Origin: Mesorhabditis belari
Lineage: Eukaryota; Nematoda; Chromadorea; Rhabditida; Rhabditidae
DNA length: 64,000 nucleotides
Direction: 5' to 3'
Assembly (NCBI GenBank): GCA_958450365.1
Contig: CAUEEP010000737.1
Location: 1,725,501 to 1,789,500, forward strand
In this document: piece by piece, positions 46,083-56,839 of the stretch
Layout: every line of letters begins with the position of its first letter
Position numbering within the stretch: position 1 is the first letter of the stretch
Notes under the pieces: model-generated
Database searches by the model: none
The model's input: the letters and a program-made list of their open reading frames with translations, nothing else
What the model was told of the DNA's origin: nothing
Program-made: the position numbers and the translations under genes

Positions 46083-47073
46083 CTCCTAAGAAGAAAGAAA
46101 CACGGGGCCGGAAGAAAAAGTTGTCCGATCAAGACGAACGCGCAATTACGAGAGGTCTTTCCAACACGACGACATCACTCGAAGAGGTTCGCAAGGAAAC
46201 GAAGCTTCCGGTCACTCGCCAAACTGTGCACAACGTTGTCAAACGATCTACAATACTCAAATACAAACTCATACAAACTCTGGTGCTGATGGTTTTCGAG
46301 GATATTGGAAGGATTTACGAAAGCCGGGCATGGTCTTCAGCACGAGAAACTTCGGAGGTGGATGTATGGTATGGGGAGCCTTTCGAGACGGTGAACTGGT
46401 CGGCTTAGAGTTTATTTCGACCCAGATGACATCGTTTGACTATCAACAAGTGTTGGACAAACATCTAACCGTCTATCTTAACAACAATGCGGGCAATAAC
46501 TTTACTTTTATGCACGATAACGCGAGTATTCACGCAAGTTGCTCCAGAAGAGATTGGCTGACAGCGCACAAAATCGGCACTGTCGCTTGGCCCGCTTGCA
46601 GCCCAGACTTGAACCCGATTGAGAATGTGTGGGGGACACTCGTTCGAGATGTCTACAAGGGAAACAAGCAATATTCGAGCGTGAATGAACTCAAGAAAGC
46701 CATTCAAGTAGCCTGGAATCGGCTTCAGCCAACAGCGCTCCATGACCTTGTCTCTTCGATGCCGAGCGTCTTTTTGAAGTTGGACTAAAGCAAGTAGGGG
46801 CCACACATTATTAATTTATTTGGTTTGTGTTGTTATTTTTATTTCTGTTGACTTTTTCTTGATAAAATAAAAGCGCGTCTATAATTTTTTGACAGCTGAT
46901 AAAACGTTTTTTATGCGATAAAGTACCTTGGATGAGTGAAATGACTTGAAATTTTGCATGGGTCGTTTTTTTTACATTAAAGAAACTAAAAAGTACTTTT
47001 CACTGGACTAGCACTTATATCCGGCTCTAAACTAGCAAAAAACAGGGTGCGTCTATAATTTTTTGACAGAGTG
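46083..47073 (+). mobile_element. Tc1/Tc3-like element, left-truncated
   Basis: The right end is the complement of CACTCTGTCAAAAAATTATA, followed by TA. A near copy of its core (GCGTCTATAATTTTTTGACAG) sits about 180 bp inside near 46871. Transposase on plus: KKKETRGRKKKLSDQDERAI (46095 on), RQTVHNVVKR, FGGGCMVWGAFRDGELVG, MHDNASIHAS and ACSPDLNPIENVWG to the stop at 46788. The first-D region is missing or shifted near 46270-46330. The left terminal repeat is absent, replaced by the MITE end. Confidence 0.85.
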
Positions 47074-47532
47074 TATTTGTTGTAACTTCTAAAGTGCGAT
47101 AAAAAAGCTTTTGTTTCAAAAATTCTTTCATAAATTTATTTACAGAAAGCTTGAGCAATTTAGAATCCTATTCTTTTTTCGTTTTTCCATTGCTTCGACA
47201 TAGTGAGCAACACTTGCAAACGGTGAAACGAATCGTTTTATAAAGAATGAAGAGAATGAGAAAGATTGAGATCGATAAGAAAGCGATGACATCGAGAGAA
47301 TGATAGACAAACCAGTTGAGCTTGGTTCCGTGTGGGACGAGGTTCTCGAATTCCTGGAAGAGTTTCATTTGCAAACTTTGAATGAAAGATTCACCTGTTC
47401 AATGCCTTTAAAGTAAACCAAGAGGCGCTGTGATCGTAATCGTAAGACTATTCCTCTTGCGCAAGTAATTACTTGAATAAATTCGCGTAAATAATGTTTT
47501 ACGGGAGTAATGCTTCAAGTAAATCTCAAGTA

Positions 47533-47670
47533 CCGTATTTTCTCTTAATAGTAGTACACACCCGGAGCTGTCGCCTAAATTTCCTCGAAATCTCGGAGAA
47601 CCGCTTATCAGAACCTATCGATTTGGGGTCGGAAAATGTAGCTGATGATGAGATCTAGTGGGGGATTAGA
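47533..47670. mobile_element. TA-type MITE, UGT intron family, truncated
   Basis: Left half of the 37600-type MITE (CCGTATTTTCTCTTAATAGT on), preceded by TA and cut off near GTGGGGGATTAGAGTACCC. It is the positional equivalent of the copy at 37600. Confidence 0.8.
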
Positions 47671-48490
47671 GTACCCGGGCCAGGCGCAGTGAATCATGAT
47701 AGTTTTCGGGGAGATTTCTCGGAAGGATCCTAACCTGGTCATAATTAAGTTAGTTCATGTCTCATTTTCGAACTCTTCCACTTGGAGGATTGAAGCATCC
47801 AGGCTGCTACGATAACCAGTCACCCAATTGGTCGTTCTGTTATAATCCAATCCACCTTGGTTAAAAAGCTTGAATGCAAATTTGATTCAAATTAATCTTT
47901 TTGTCTGAAAACTTAGAAGTAGTGAATGTTTGCTGAAATAAAATTTTCAAACCCCCTTTACCTGGGCCAAAAAATCGGTCCATTTCAAGAGCAATTCGTC
48001 AGGCTTGATCGGCTGGGGGGGAACCATACATGTCCGAGATTCGTTTCGCTAGCATGGCGCATTCAGAATTTGCATATGAATATTACGAATGAAGAAAATT
48101 TAGCTTTAAATCCGCATACTTTTTATTGCCATTCATCTCTGTTGAGTTTTGTTTGCAGGGTTTCCGAAAAGAGCGCTGTTCTCAACATTTATCCCAAAAC
48201 CTGAATGTTTTTAAGATTAAAAGATATCTGAATATTGTATCTAGATATATCTGTAGACATAGTTTTAAATGTCAACAAATGTAATAGTGGCTTTTTTTTA
48301 TGTCCAGCTCACCCAATTGTTCGGCTCCTTTCGCGTTTTTCGGCTGATCGCCAAACAAAGGGATCGTCATGATCGGCTGACCGCCGTTCAAAGCCTCCAA
48401 AAACTTCAGAAAATAATCAAAAAGAAAGTTAAAAGAAAACTTGTATATCTATATCTATATAGATACTTAATTTATATAAATATACAGTTA

Positions 48491-49810
48491 TTAGGTTGTC
48501 CCATAAAAATCCAGAGATTTTGAATTCTCATTTATTTTTAGCGCATAGAAATAAAGCGAAGAACCAGAATCGGGTTCGAGTATATTTTCCAGATGAATTT
48601 ATAACTTTTCTCCAACGCGTTTGGGTAGCTTCTGCTCAATCCCCCGTTCGTAAAACCCAAGGGGGCGCGAGCGAAAATATCGTTCAATTCGTCCTCGAAT
48701 TGGCCCTCATCTTTGAACTTCTTTTACCACGTAAGAATCCTTTAGCAAACAAGAACAACAAGTGATAGTCAGAAGGGGCAAATGTCCGGAGAATGGGGTG
48801 CACACAGGAAGGATGTTATTCCGCAGTGTAGGTTGTCCTTCACAAAATCGATCGATCTTCATGATTTGTGGGAGCTTGCGCCATCCTGAAGAACGAAAAC
48901 GGGGCCGTTCCATTTGTTTTCACAGACTAACCTTCCGACTTTTTGTTCCACTTTTTTCATATGATATAGATAATCATCGATGTTGAAATTTTGCCTCGGT
49001 TTGGAGAGTTCAGTTAGAAGGACGCCTGTTGAACACCAGTCGACACACAAGATTCGTTTCTTTTCGTGGGATTTTCCGTTTTGGCAGCATTTTACATGCT
49101 TTGCCCTTTTTTCAATCACTGCCGTTGTAACACTTGACCGTGGTAGAAAACCCACGCTTGATCGTGAGTGATGATGTTCGAAAGTCGAAGCCGACCGGTA
49201 TTCGCTCCACAAATGGTTGCATGTCCGCTTTCTTTGGATTCTGACGGTTTCCGATCTTTCGTATGGAATTGTTGTTTTCTACTTTTTTTTTCCACTTTCC
49301 GCAGTCATGGCTACACAGTCATCCATCCATAGTAATTTCATAACCAATTCTCCGGTTGATCCATCCATTCTCCGGCTGATCCATCGGGGTTTTGCAGGAA
49401 TCGGTGCCTCGTAACCGATCGATCCACTTTGCAGGGGTCGGCTGCTTCTCCTCTTCCTGTTTGATCCTCTTAAAGTCCGTCTTGAATCTGTGAAACCATT
49501 CCTATGCAAAGGTACTTGTTCCAACGATTTTGTTGCCATAAAATTGATTGATTTCTTTTGTGCTGCTTTGGTCGCTGAAATCCCTCTAGAAAATCGTTGG
49601 AGCAGTTGGGGGTGAATTTTTCCTCAGAGTTGGCTTTCTTACTGATCGACTGCAATTCTCTTCTCAAGTCGACCCCTAAAAAATGAATGCTATTGCAAGA
49701 AAGAAGAAAGTTTTAGCATTTGAAAGTAAAAAAGATGAATTGAAAACGTAGTGCTGTGATTTTTTAGGGATTAAAACAAAAAATCTCTGGGATTTTATGG
49801 GACAACCTAA
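48491..49810 (-). mobile_element. mariner-type element C, 1320 bp, TA-flanked
   Basis: The ends TTAGGTTGTCCCATAAAAAT and the complement of TTTTATGGGACAACCTAA have a TA on each side (48489-48490, 49811-49812). UGT copy 1 shows the empty site (ACAGTTATTGGAATC near 38690-38703). Transposase pieces on minus: WFHRFKTDFKRIKQEEEK-type HTH region near 49440-49510, HEKKRILCVDWCSTGVLL, FVLQDGASSHKS, then NLHCGITSFL and PHSPDICP. The QDGASSHK/HSPD pattern fits the mariner-related branch rather than Tc1. Multiple frame breaks. Confidence 0.9.
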
Positions 49811-50161
49811 TATTGAATCATTTTTCCTATTTAAACCTGGACACTATTGTAGCCACCGTGCGAGATGAAGCTGACTGTCTTCGGGTGCTCTGAAATGGTG
49901 AGACTGGCTTTAAAAACGCCCATTTATTATTCCATAGCAGGCCAATCATACAGGGTAAAATTATAAAGAGCTATAAATTCAATACTGTAACTCACTTTAT
50001 AAATCATTCGGTGGCAACCATTTGTAGAGGTGAACGTTTTTCGGGCGGAAACTTTCCATATCATTTCCCTGGCATCGAAGAATGAACTCATAGTGTGGGA
50101 AACTGCCGAAAGCTGGCGGGAATGCTTCCTAAAGGGTTTTGAGGTTTATTTTGGACGCCAG

Positions 50162-50286
50162 GGATCTCATCGTCAGCTGCATTTTCCGACCCCACATCGA
50201 TATACAGGTTCTGATAAGCCGTTCTCGAGATTTCGAGGAATTTAGAAGACGACCAGGGTGCACCAATTATTGTATAGAAAATACGA
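50162..50286. mobile_element. TA-type MITE, UGT intron family, right end
   Basis: TTCCGACCCCACATCGATAT through TCGAGATTTCGAGGAATTTA to GTGCACCAATTATTGTATAG and AAAATACG. It is the counterpart of the right part of 39093-39311, with its left part missing. Confidence 0.7.
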
Positions 50287-53200
50287 TATGTATGACTCTA
50301 GACTGGAGCCTAGTCCTCGGGGGCACTACGGAGGCCATAGTGACCTGCTCCTCAAGGCTACCTTGTTTAAGCACACATATACCCTTTCTTTGATTTTGAT
50401 ATCATTAAAGATAGAATTTTTCTTCTTTACCTTCCACCTCCTGGCATCAACTCCATTCGAGCCACTGAGCCGAACGGGAACACGACAACGCTCTTTCGGG
50501 GATTTGTCGACAATCGCCTGAAACTCTAATAAATTCAATGATTCGCACAACTTGTTGTCCCAATATTAGTGTTTTTACCTTCTTCCAATTTTCTACTGCA
50601 TCTTGAAATTGCATTCCCCACACCGCCGATGTTGACCACTTTGTGGGCAGGGCGGGACGAGCCATTTCGTAGAGTTCATTTGTGTTCACCATCACCACGC
50701 GGGGACTGAAATTCTTGATGCTCAAATTACCCTAATAAATATTTTAGTGATAAGCATACTGTAAAATCCATTACAGTATAAGATTCAAAATTTGTCACCT
50801 GTTTTGACATTTCTCGAAGATCGGGGAAGCTTTGGGTCGACGTGTTTCCGGAAAACCGCCGCTTGCTTGTTAGGGATCATGCTGGAAATTTTGAATTTAA
50901 AAACAATTTCAATATTTTGATGTATACCGGGGATAAATGGCCCTGAAAAGCCAATGTCCGATGAAACTCTTCGTTCGCTCGTAGAAGTTCATCTTTGCGC
51001 CGGCTTCCATCATCATTGCTTAAAGATCATTTAATATTTTAAAATTTAATTATTGTTTAAAGGGCACCCTTTCTGGTACACCAAAAATCGTCATTGTCCG
51101 ATGAATGAGTGCGCCAGAAAGGTAAAGCTTTCTTGAGCACAGAGCACACCCAGAATAAAGAATTGGATTTTAACACATTCACGACGATACGATCCACCAA
51201 TGGGCCCTACTAATGACGATTACTTTGACATCAACTCTAGTTTTGCAAAGAGATTTGCATAGAAATGCCCACCCAAAGGTAATTAAATTCCCAACAAACC
51301 CTTTGTAACCTACACGCGGCGCATAGCTGGGGATGAGAGGAACACCGATCGCGTCCGCCACCCAATCCATCAGAAGTCCGGCGAGTTCATTTCAACCCAG
51401 TCTTTCACTCAGATAACGATTACAAGTGCATCAAAGCATTATCACTTACTCCCAGCTATGTGATTCAATCCGATCAAGTAGTAGCTATACATTTTAAATG
51501 TTCTAGGGTTTTAAATTCACAAACGCAACTCTTTTCAACTCAACCATATGCGAGAAGACGACCTCGAACTTCTGATCTTTAAACCACTGCAGGAATTTTT
51601 TGTTTTGGACCATTCCTGGAAAAGCTGAATAGAGTGAGTAATGTGTTTTCTATTATAAAAGGTTTATGTTTTTGTGGAAAACCATTGCAATCAAGTCAAT
51701 TTATATTCGATCAGCCTGATTTTAGTTTCATTCAATGAACCTTGTGATCTTTATCGAAAGGACCCTGTGAATCGGGTTAACTGAACGGTTTGATCACGTA
51801 GTTTTCGCAAAACAGATCAGTTGAGCGGATTAAAACATGACCAAGCTACCGTAATCCGTAAATCTTGGCCCGAGAATTTTGTAGACCAGGATCAACTAGG
51901 CCATGTTCTGCTTTGACCGGCTTTCAGCCCCGGTTAGGGCAGGTAAGGCGAGATCAAGGTCAGGTCATACCCTAACCTCGGTTTGGTCTATTTTAGCTTA
52001 TAACTTGTAAGACCAACCCTAGCAATAAGTTTTTAATAAAAATTTCAACCTACCCTCGCACGATCCAGCGTCATCGCTAGACTCATATCTCGACATCATT
52101 TTTTCCTGCCGGGCGTCCCAAATCGATACATCCCAAAGAATTCGCATAAAAGTAGCGTCAGTAAAATATAAGTAAAGCAGAAATATAAATAGAATAGTAT
52201 TCACCGGTTAATAAATGAACTGTACCTGGAAAATCATCTCCGATTGTTTTTTCTCCCACTGATCGATGTTCACACCGGCAACCATTGTGTTTGACGGTTT
52301 TTAATTAAAGAGTGGATAAAATCTTGAAAAGATTAGCAATAGATTAGAAATAGATTAGAAATATTTTTTTTTTATCCTTGGATCGATCTCGATTTTCACT
52401 CTTTTTCTTGTTTAGAACGGGCAGAATCATGACCAGGCAGATCGAATGATTCGTTGGGAGAAGCGTCTCGGCGACTCGTTTGCTGAAAATGATCAGGATT
52501 TAGAAAGTTTTTCAAAAAATGGTTAAAATTGGTAAAAAAAATGGTTAAAAATCCTTATTTCTCTAAATTTCTGTCTTTATTTTTCTAAATTCTGTTTCTT
52601 TATTTCTCTTAAATTTTGTCTCTTATTCTCTTTAAATGTGGTTCCTGCTTAAAATTGATTCTAATCTGTCAATCTTCTGAAATTTTGATAATTTTTTAAA
52701 AGATAAAAGCTTTTTAAAAAGTTAAAAGACAAAAACTAGGTTCAAAAAGTGCTCTTTGGTACTTCTAAAGAGAAACAAATCCAACAAATCAAAACAAATT
52801 TTACCATTGTTCTTTAGACTGTTTTAAACAAGTGTTTAAATTTTTAAAAGAGATCAAATGCTTCTTAAATTCAAATTTCAAATTTAGAACATTGTACCTG
52901 ACTATTCGACACCTCCAATAACACGATGCTGATCTTGGCCGAATGAGCGATCGAAAGAAGGCAAAACAATGGCAAGAGTAGACGTATTTCTCCCAAAATG
53001 GTAAAAAAATTTGAAAAGAAACAAGCTTCAAAATAAACAGAATATCTTAAAAAAAGCAGTTCAGGGGTCAAATCGGGCCAAGTGTTTTCAATGAATGGAT
53101 TCGATGCTCTTTTGCATCGTTCTGATAAGACTTTTTGACCTAAAAAGCAAAAAGAAACAAGAGGAAAAGAGAAAAAGTTTTGACAAAGTCAGAAGTCAGA

Positions 53201-53304
53201 AGTCAGAAATTTAGAGCAGGATTATATATTCGATTCTGTATTCGTAAACCTAAAAAGTCAGTTAGGTTAATATTCCAACGAATTTCACTGAAAAATGAGA
53301 TAGA

Positions 53305-53537
53305 CAGTGTAGTCCACAAAAAGTAATGCCCCATTGCCATCCAACAGTATTTGGGGTAAGGAAATCTTGCAAAATTGACATTTTCAGAAAAAGAGTAGGG
53401 TATTTTTATCTACCTATAAGATCACTTGAAGAACATAAGGATTTATCCGTATACATTACATACAAATTAAAGTATGAAACAAAACCAATAAGGTACTTGA
53501 GAATTAGCTCCAATAAAAGTACTTTTGTGGACTACTG
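53305..53537. mobile_element. 233-bp deletion derivative of the Tc1-like element
   Basis: The ends CAGTGTAGTCCACAAAAAGT and the complement of ACTTTTGTGGACTACTG are followed by TA. The left ~200 bp follow 41239-41450 closely and join directly to the right tip. Unit 1 has the empty site (GAGATATAGTCG near 44320). It lies a few hundred bp upstream of UGT copy 2. Confidence 0.9.
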
Positions 53538-53713
53538 TATAGTCGTAAAATTTGTTTGAAACGGGTTTACCATGTCTAGAAATTGAATTTTTGAGTTAAG
53601 AATTTGGGGTTTTTAACCTTTTACATTAAAATTGGATTGAGTAGTTCATTGAAAACCAGTGAAATTTGTCTAAATTTTATAATTTTTTGCAAATATTCAA
53701 TCAAGAAAATAAC

Positions 53714-56700
53714 TGGTGGTTAGTTACTTTTTGGGGTGAGGCTAGTTCCCTCAACTTTTTTTGCGTAATAGGGTCTTTATGGGCAACTGGGTCTTTTGCG
53801 CAAAAGGGAAAGGGAAAGGGAAAGGGACAGGGAAAGGGACGAAACTCATCAAAGCAATATGTTGTGTTATTGTGATTGGTGAATGATTGGATTTGATGAG
53901 ATTTGGGTCTTTTCCGAGAAATGAATGAAGATCGATTTGATGGAAAGAATCGAGTGTTTGAGTGAAATGTTTGAAAATATTGAGATATGAGCATGAAGAT
54001 TTCAAGATAAAGATTCAGTTTTGGGGGTACGCTAATTTCGCTTATTTATTTGTGCCACTCGAGATAATTTTCTTTTTAGTGGGTTAATCTTATGATTTTG
54101 GTCTCATTTTCTAGGATCCCAATAAGTGCAACAAATGAAATCAAAATCATAAAGATTAGCCCACTTAGAAGATATGTTATGGTGAGTTGCGCAAACGACC
54201 TTCTTACAGGCAAAAAAGCTGGCTGAAACTAGCCTACCCCATTTTTTAAGTTAACTACCTAAAGTCAGGAGACTAATATTTTTAGTTTTTCTACAGATTT
54301 CTAGTTCTTCAATTTTTTAGAAACTGATCGGTGCCAGAGCTAAAGAAATGAAATGAAATGAAAAAAACAATTTGAAGAAAGCGCAGAAACTCTTGAATAT
54401 ATTTGTTTCCTAGGGAACTGTTTTTGAACCGATGAAATTTGGAGGGAGAACCTCAGAGAAAAGATTTTTTTTTTTTTGAGAGAAAATAGAAATGTTTGAT
54501 CTTTTGATCAAATAAAGGGAAAAGAAATGAAAAAGGACTCACGGTAACAAGTCAGTGATGCGGAATTTTTGTGCCTTTTCCTCCTCTTGATCTCTCTCTC
54601 TTTTTCAAGTTAAAAAGAATCACTTGACGAAAATACTTTAATGTGTACTTTGTGTTCCAAAAATGTAAACCTGACACCTTTCTAGTGCACTGAATTTTCC
54701 ATTTTCCCTCTAAAAACGATCAACTGTAAGTGAGGTGACTTCCAGTGGAAAAGGGTAGAATTCAGTGGCACCACAGAAAGGGGTGCGTTTCCATTTTGAG
54801 CTCAAAGTAAGGAAGTGGTAGCAAAGAAGCGCCGCATTGCTTTGCGCCACGTTTCATTTTCGCCAAAAATTTTTATGCCGTGTATCATTTGCGCCAAATT
54901 TACTCTTATACGCAAATCACTTTCAGCTCACTTTTTCCCAACTTCTAAGCAACTTTTTTTCAGTTTTCTGCTTCACAATTTTAATTCACACTGTTTTCAA
55001 TTAGAAGACCACCTTTAAACTAATATAGACCCAATAAACAGTCATTTTGTGTCACCGATTGGGCTTTTTTCTCTTCCTATCGATTTTTTGCTACCTTTTC
55101 AGATCCGGTGAAGGCGGCGAAATAGCGAGACATCATCGACGAGAAAAAGTAGTATAAAAAAATTAAAATAAACGATCAGAGTTGGTAGGAAAGTGTGTTG
55201 AGAAGGGCAAATTTGACGCAAATCATACGGGGCGCAAATAATTTGACGCTTTTGCTAGCGCCTCAGTAATTACATCCGAAGAGTTTAGAGAGATTTCAAA
55301 AAAGGCTTGCTAAACGTAAATTTAAATAAATCCCGTTGAAAGAGGGTACTGGAAGGGATATAGAAAAAGAGTCCACTGGAAATTGCCGGAACCTGGAAAC
55401 AGAAACAGAAAACATACAATTGTATGACTTTGTTATTTTTGATTAAGATTTTCCTTTTATGAGTGGTCTTTTATAGTGAAAAGTTCGAAATAAGAGCACA
55501 ATTTGATAAGTCGTCTCGGGAAAAGATTTGGATGTGGAGAGCGCATTACGAAAGTGGGCATTTCTCAGATGATGCAGAGTTGAGGTGTAAATGGAAAGAC
55601 TGATCGATTTCATCACGAATTTGTCAGCTGGAACTATGAACCTGGCTAAGATCTATGACATGTGTGGATTTAGAGTTTAGCTCTCTTGAGTTAGAGTTTT
55701 TTAAAATAAAGAAAAGCTACCGTAATCTAGACTACCGTAAATCCACTTTAGAAAAGACAGGCCGGATACCGTGGCTTTTCCCCAAGACTACTAGTTAGGA
55801 AAATGCTTTAACCAAAAGAGCACATTCTTGCTTGGTATAAAGGAGGTCAGGGAATGTGTTTCAGGAGTGCTCAATGCCCAGTAATCTCAGAGTTTTAGAA
55901 AAACCGCATTTTCTCTTTCGCTCTAGCGCACCTAACCTACTGTACCTCACAGGAGAATCAGGCGGCAACCAAGCTCAGGGTTTTAGTTTCTATTTTTATG
56001 GCCTACTGGGGGTGTGGCTACTTTTCGCAGAAATTATTTGCTACGTAACCTTCGTAACTTTTAGATCTCAGCACCTGTTCAACAAATAACACCAATTTCA
56101 TAAAGATGGCCAAGCTTTTGACTAGAAAAAGTTATGGCGAATTGCGCAAACAATTCTTTGCGCATAGCAGCTACCCCAATGCTTTTCTACCTGACGCAGT
56201 AGTACGACTGGTACTAATATCAACTGGGGGACGAGCACTTTGATCCGATTTGGTCAGATTATATTTAATGACTATTTTACTACAAGTAATCTTACTTTTT
56301 CTGGGGTAAATCAAACATCCTTCATCCCATTAATAGGATTTTTGAAAGTTAAGATTGAACATTTTTATTGATACCCTTCTGTTAATCTAGCTGAGTTTCC
56401 TGTTTTCCACTATTGCTCAGCTTGAAAATGACGAGGGGGCAAACTATTATGTTAAAACTTTTGTTTAAACTATCTGTAAGATTTCGCCAATCGATTAAGT
56501 GTGTTGATTATCCCAGAAAATGAAAAACAAGACTAAAAAACGGCGTGGAATAGGGTCTGACCAAGTCGGGTCAAAGTGCTCAGTTTATTAATCATAGTTT
56601 TTGATTACCTCTTTCATACCACCCATGACAGTAACGTTGCCAGTATTTTACGAAAAGTTGCGTTGTAGTTTTGTTTAACCTCTCCGCCACTCTATTCCCA

Positions 56701-56839
56701 GCAAGCTCTCGCCAATAGAGCCCCCTGCTATTCTTTTAATTTAGCATTAAAGCTCATCTAAGATGTGATCGTTTGTTGCGGGGAGTTTGTGATGACGAAC
56801 TCTTGGTAAATTTTGACTAAATCATGCCCTTATTCTTTT
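53714..56839. other. Intergenic, repeats but no gene
   Basis: Contains a GGGAAA microsatellite (53807-53838) and an inverted pair AGTGGGTTAATCTTATGATT / AATCATAAAGATTAGCCCACT (54078-54175). A T-run is at 54466-54477. Blocks mentioning GCGCCAAATTT and AAATTTGACGCAAATCAT (54840-54910 and 55205-55255) face each other loosely. The open frames at 54815-55018 and 55856-56089 have no support. Confidence 0.5.

Larger units (their letters stand above)
47168..53000 (-). pseudogene. UDP-glycosyltransferase copy 2, start codon lost
   Basis: Same exon order as copy 1. The UGT signature exons are clean here: HPKTVSFISHGGYNSVQ (49834-49880), EALNGGQPIMTIPLFGDQPK then NAKGAEQLG (about 48310-48402), LAKRISDM, and the C-terminal anchor SLDVIAFLSISIFLILF after LVPHGTKLNWFVYH (47168-47360). 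The start codon of copy 1 reads ATA here (52988-52990), though the frame stays open upstream to an ATG at 53071. Exon 2 (about 52375-52490) and the VVVF exon near 50480 contain single-base breaks. A mariner occupies the intron between the HGGYNS exon and the FGDQPKN exon. The damage pattern is nearly complementary to copy 1. Confidence 0.78.
47090..53713. repeat. Tandem duplication unit 2 (UGT locus)
   Basis: Second copy of the UGT segment in the same orientation as 37115-44492. It lacks the Tc1-like element and the hAT-type MITE of unit 1. It has its own mariner (48491-49810) and a small Tc1 derivative (53305-53537). Confidence 0.9.

Noticed and set aside
54815..55018. 67-codon open frame in the region after the UGT units
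   Set aside because: No splice partners and no recognisable protein; AT-rich non-coding composition.
55856..56089. 77-codon open frame with a hydrophobic stretch
   Set aside because: The hydrophobic run is the only feature; no acceptor/donor context and no neighbour to join.
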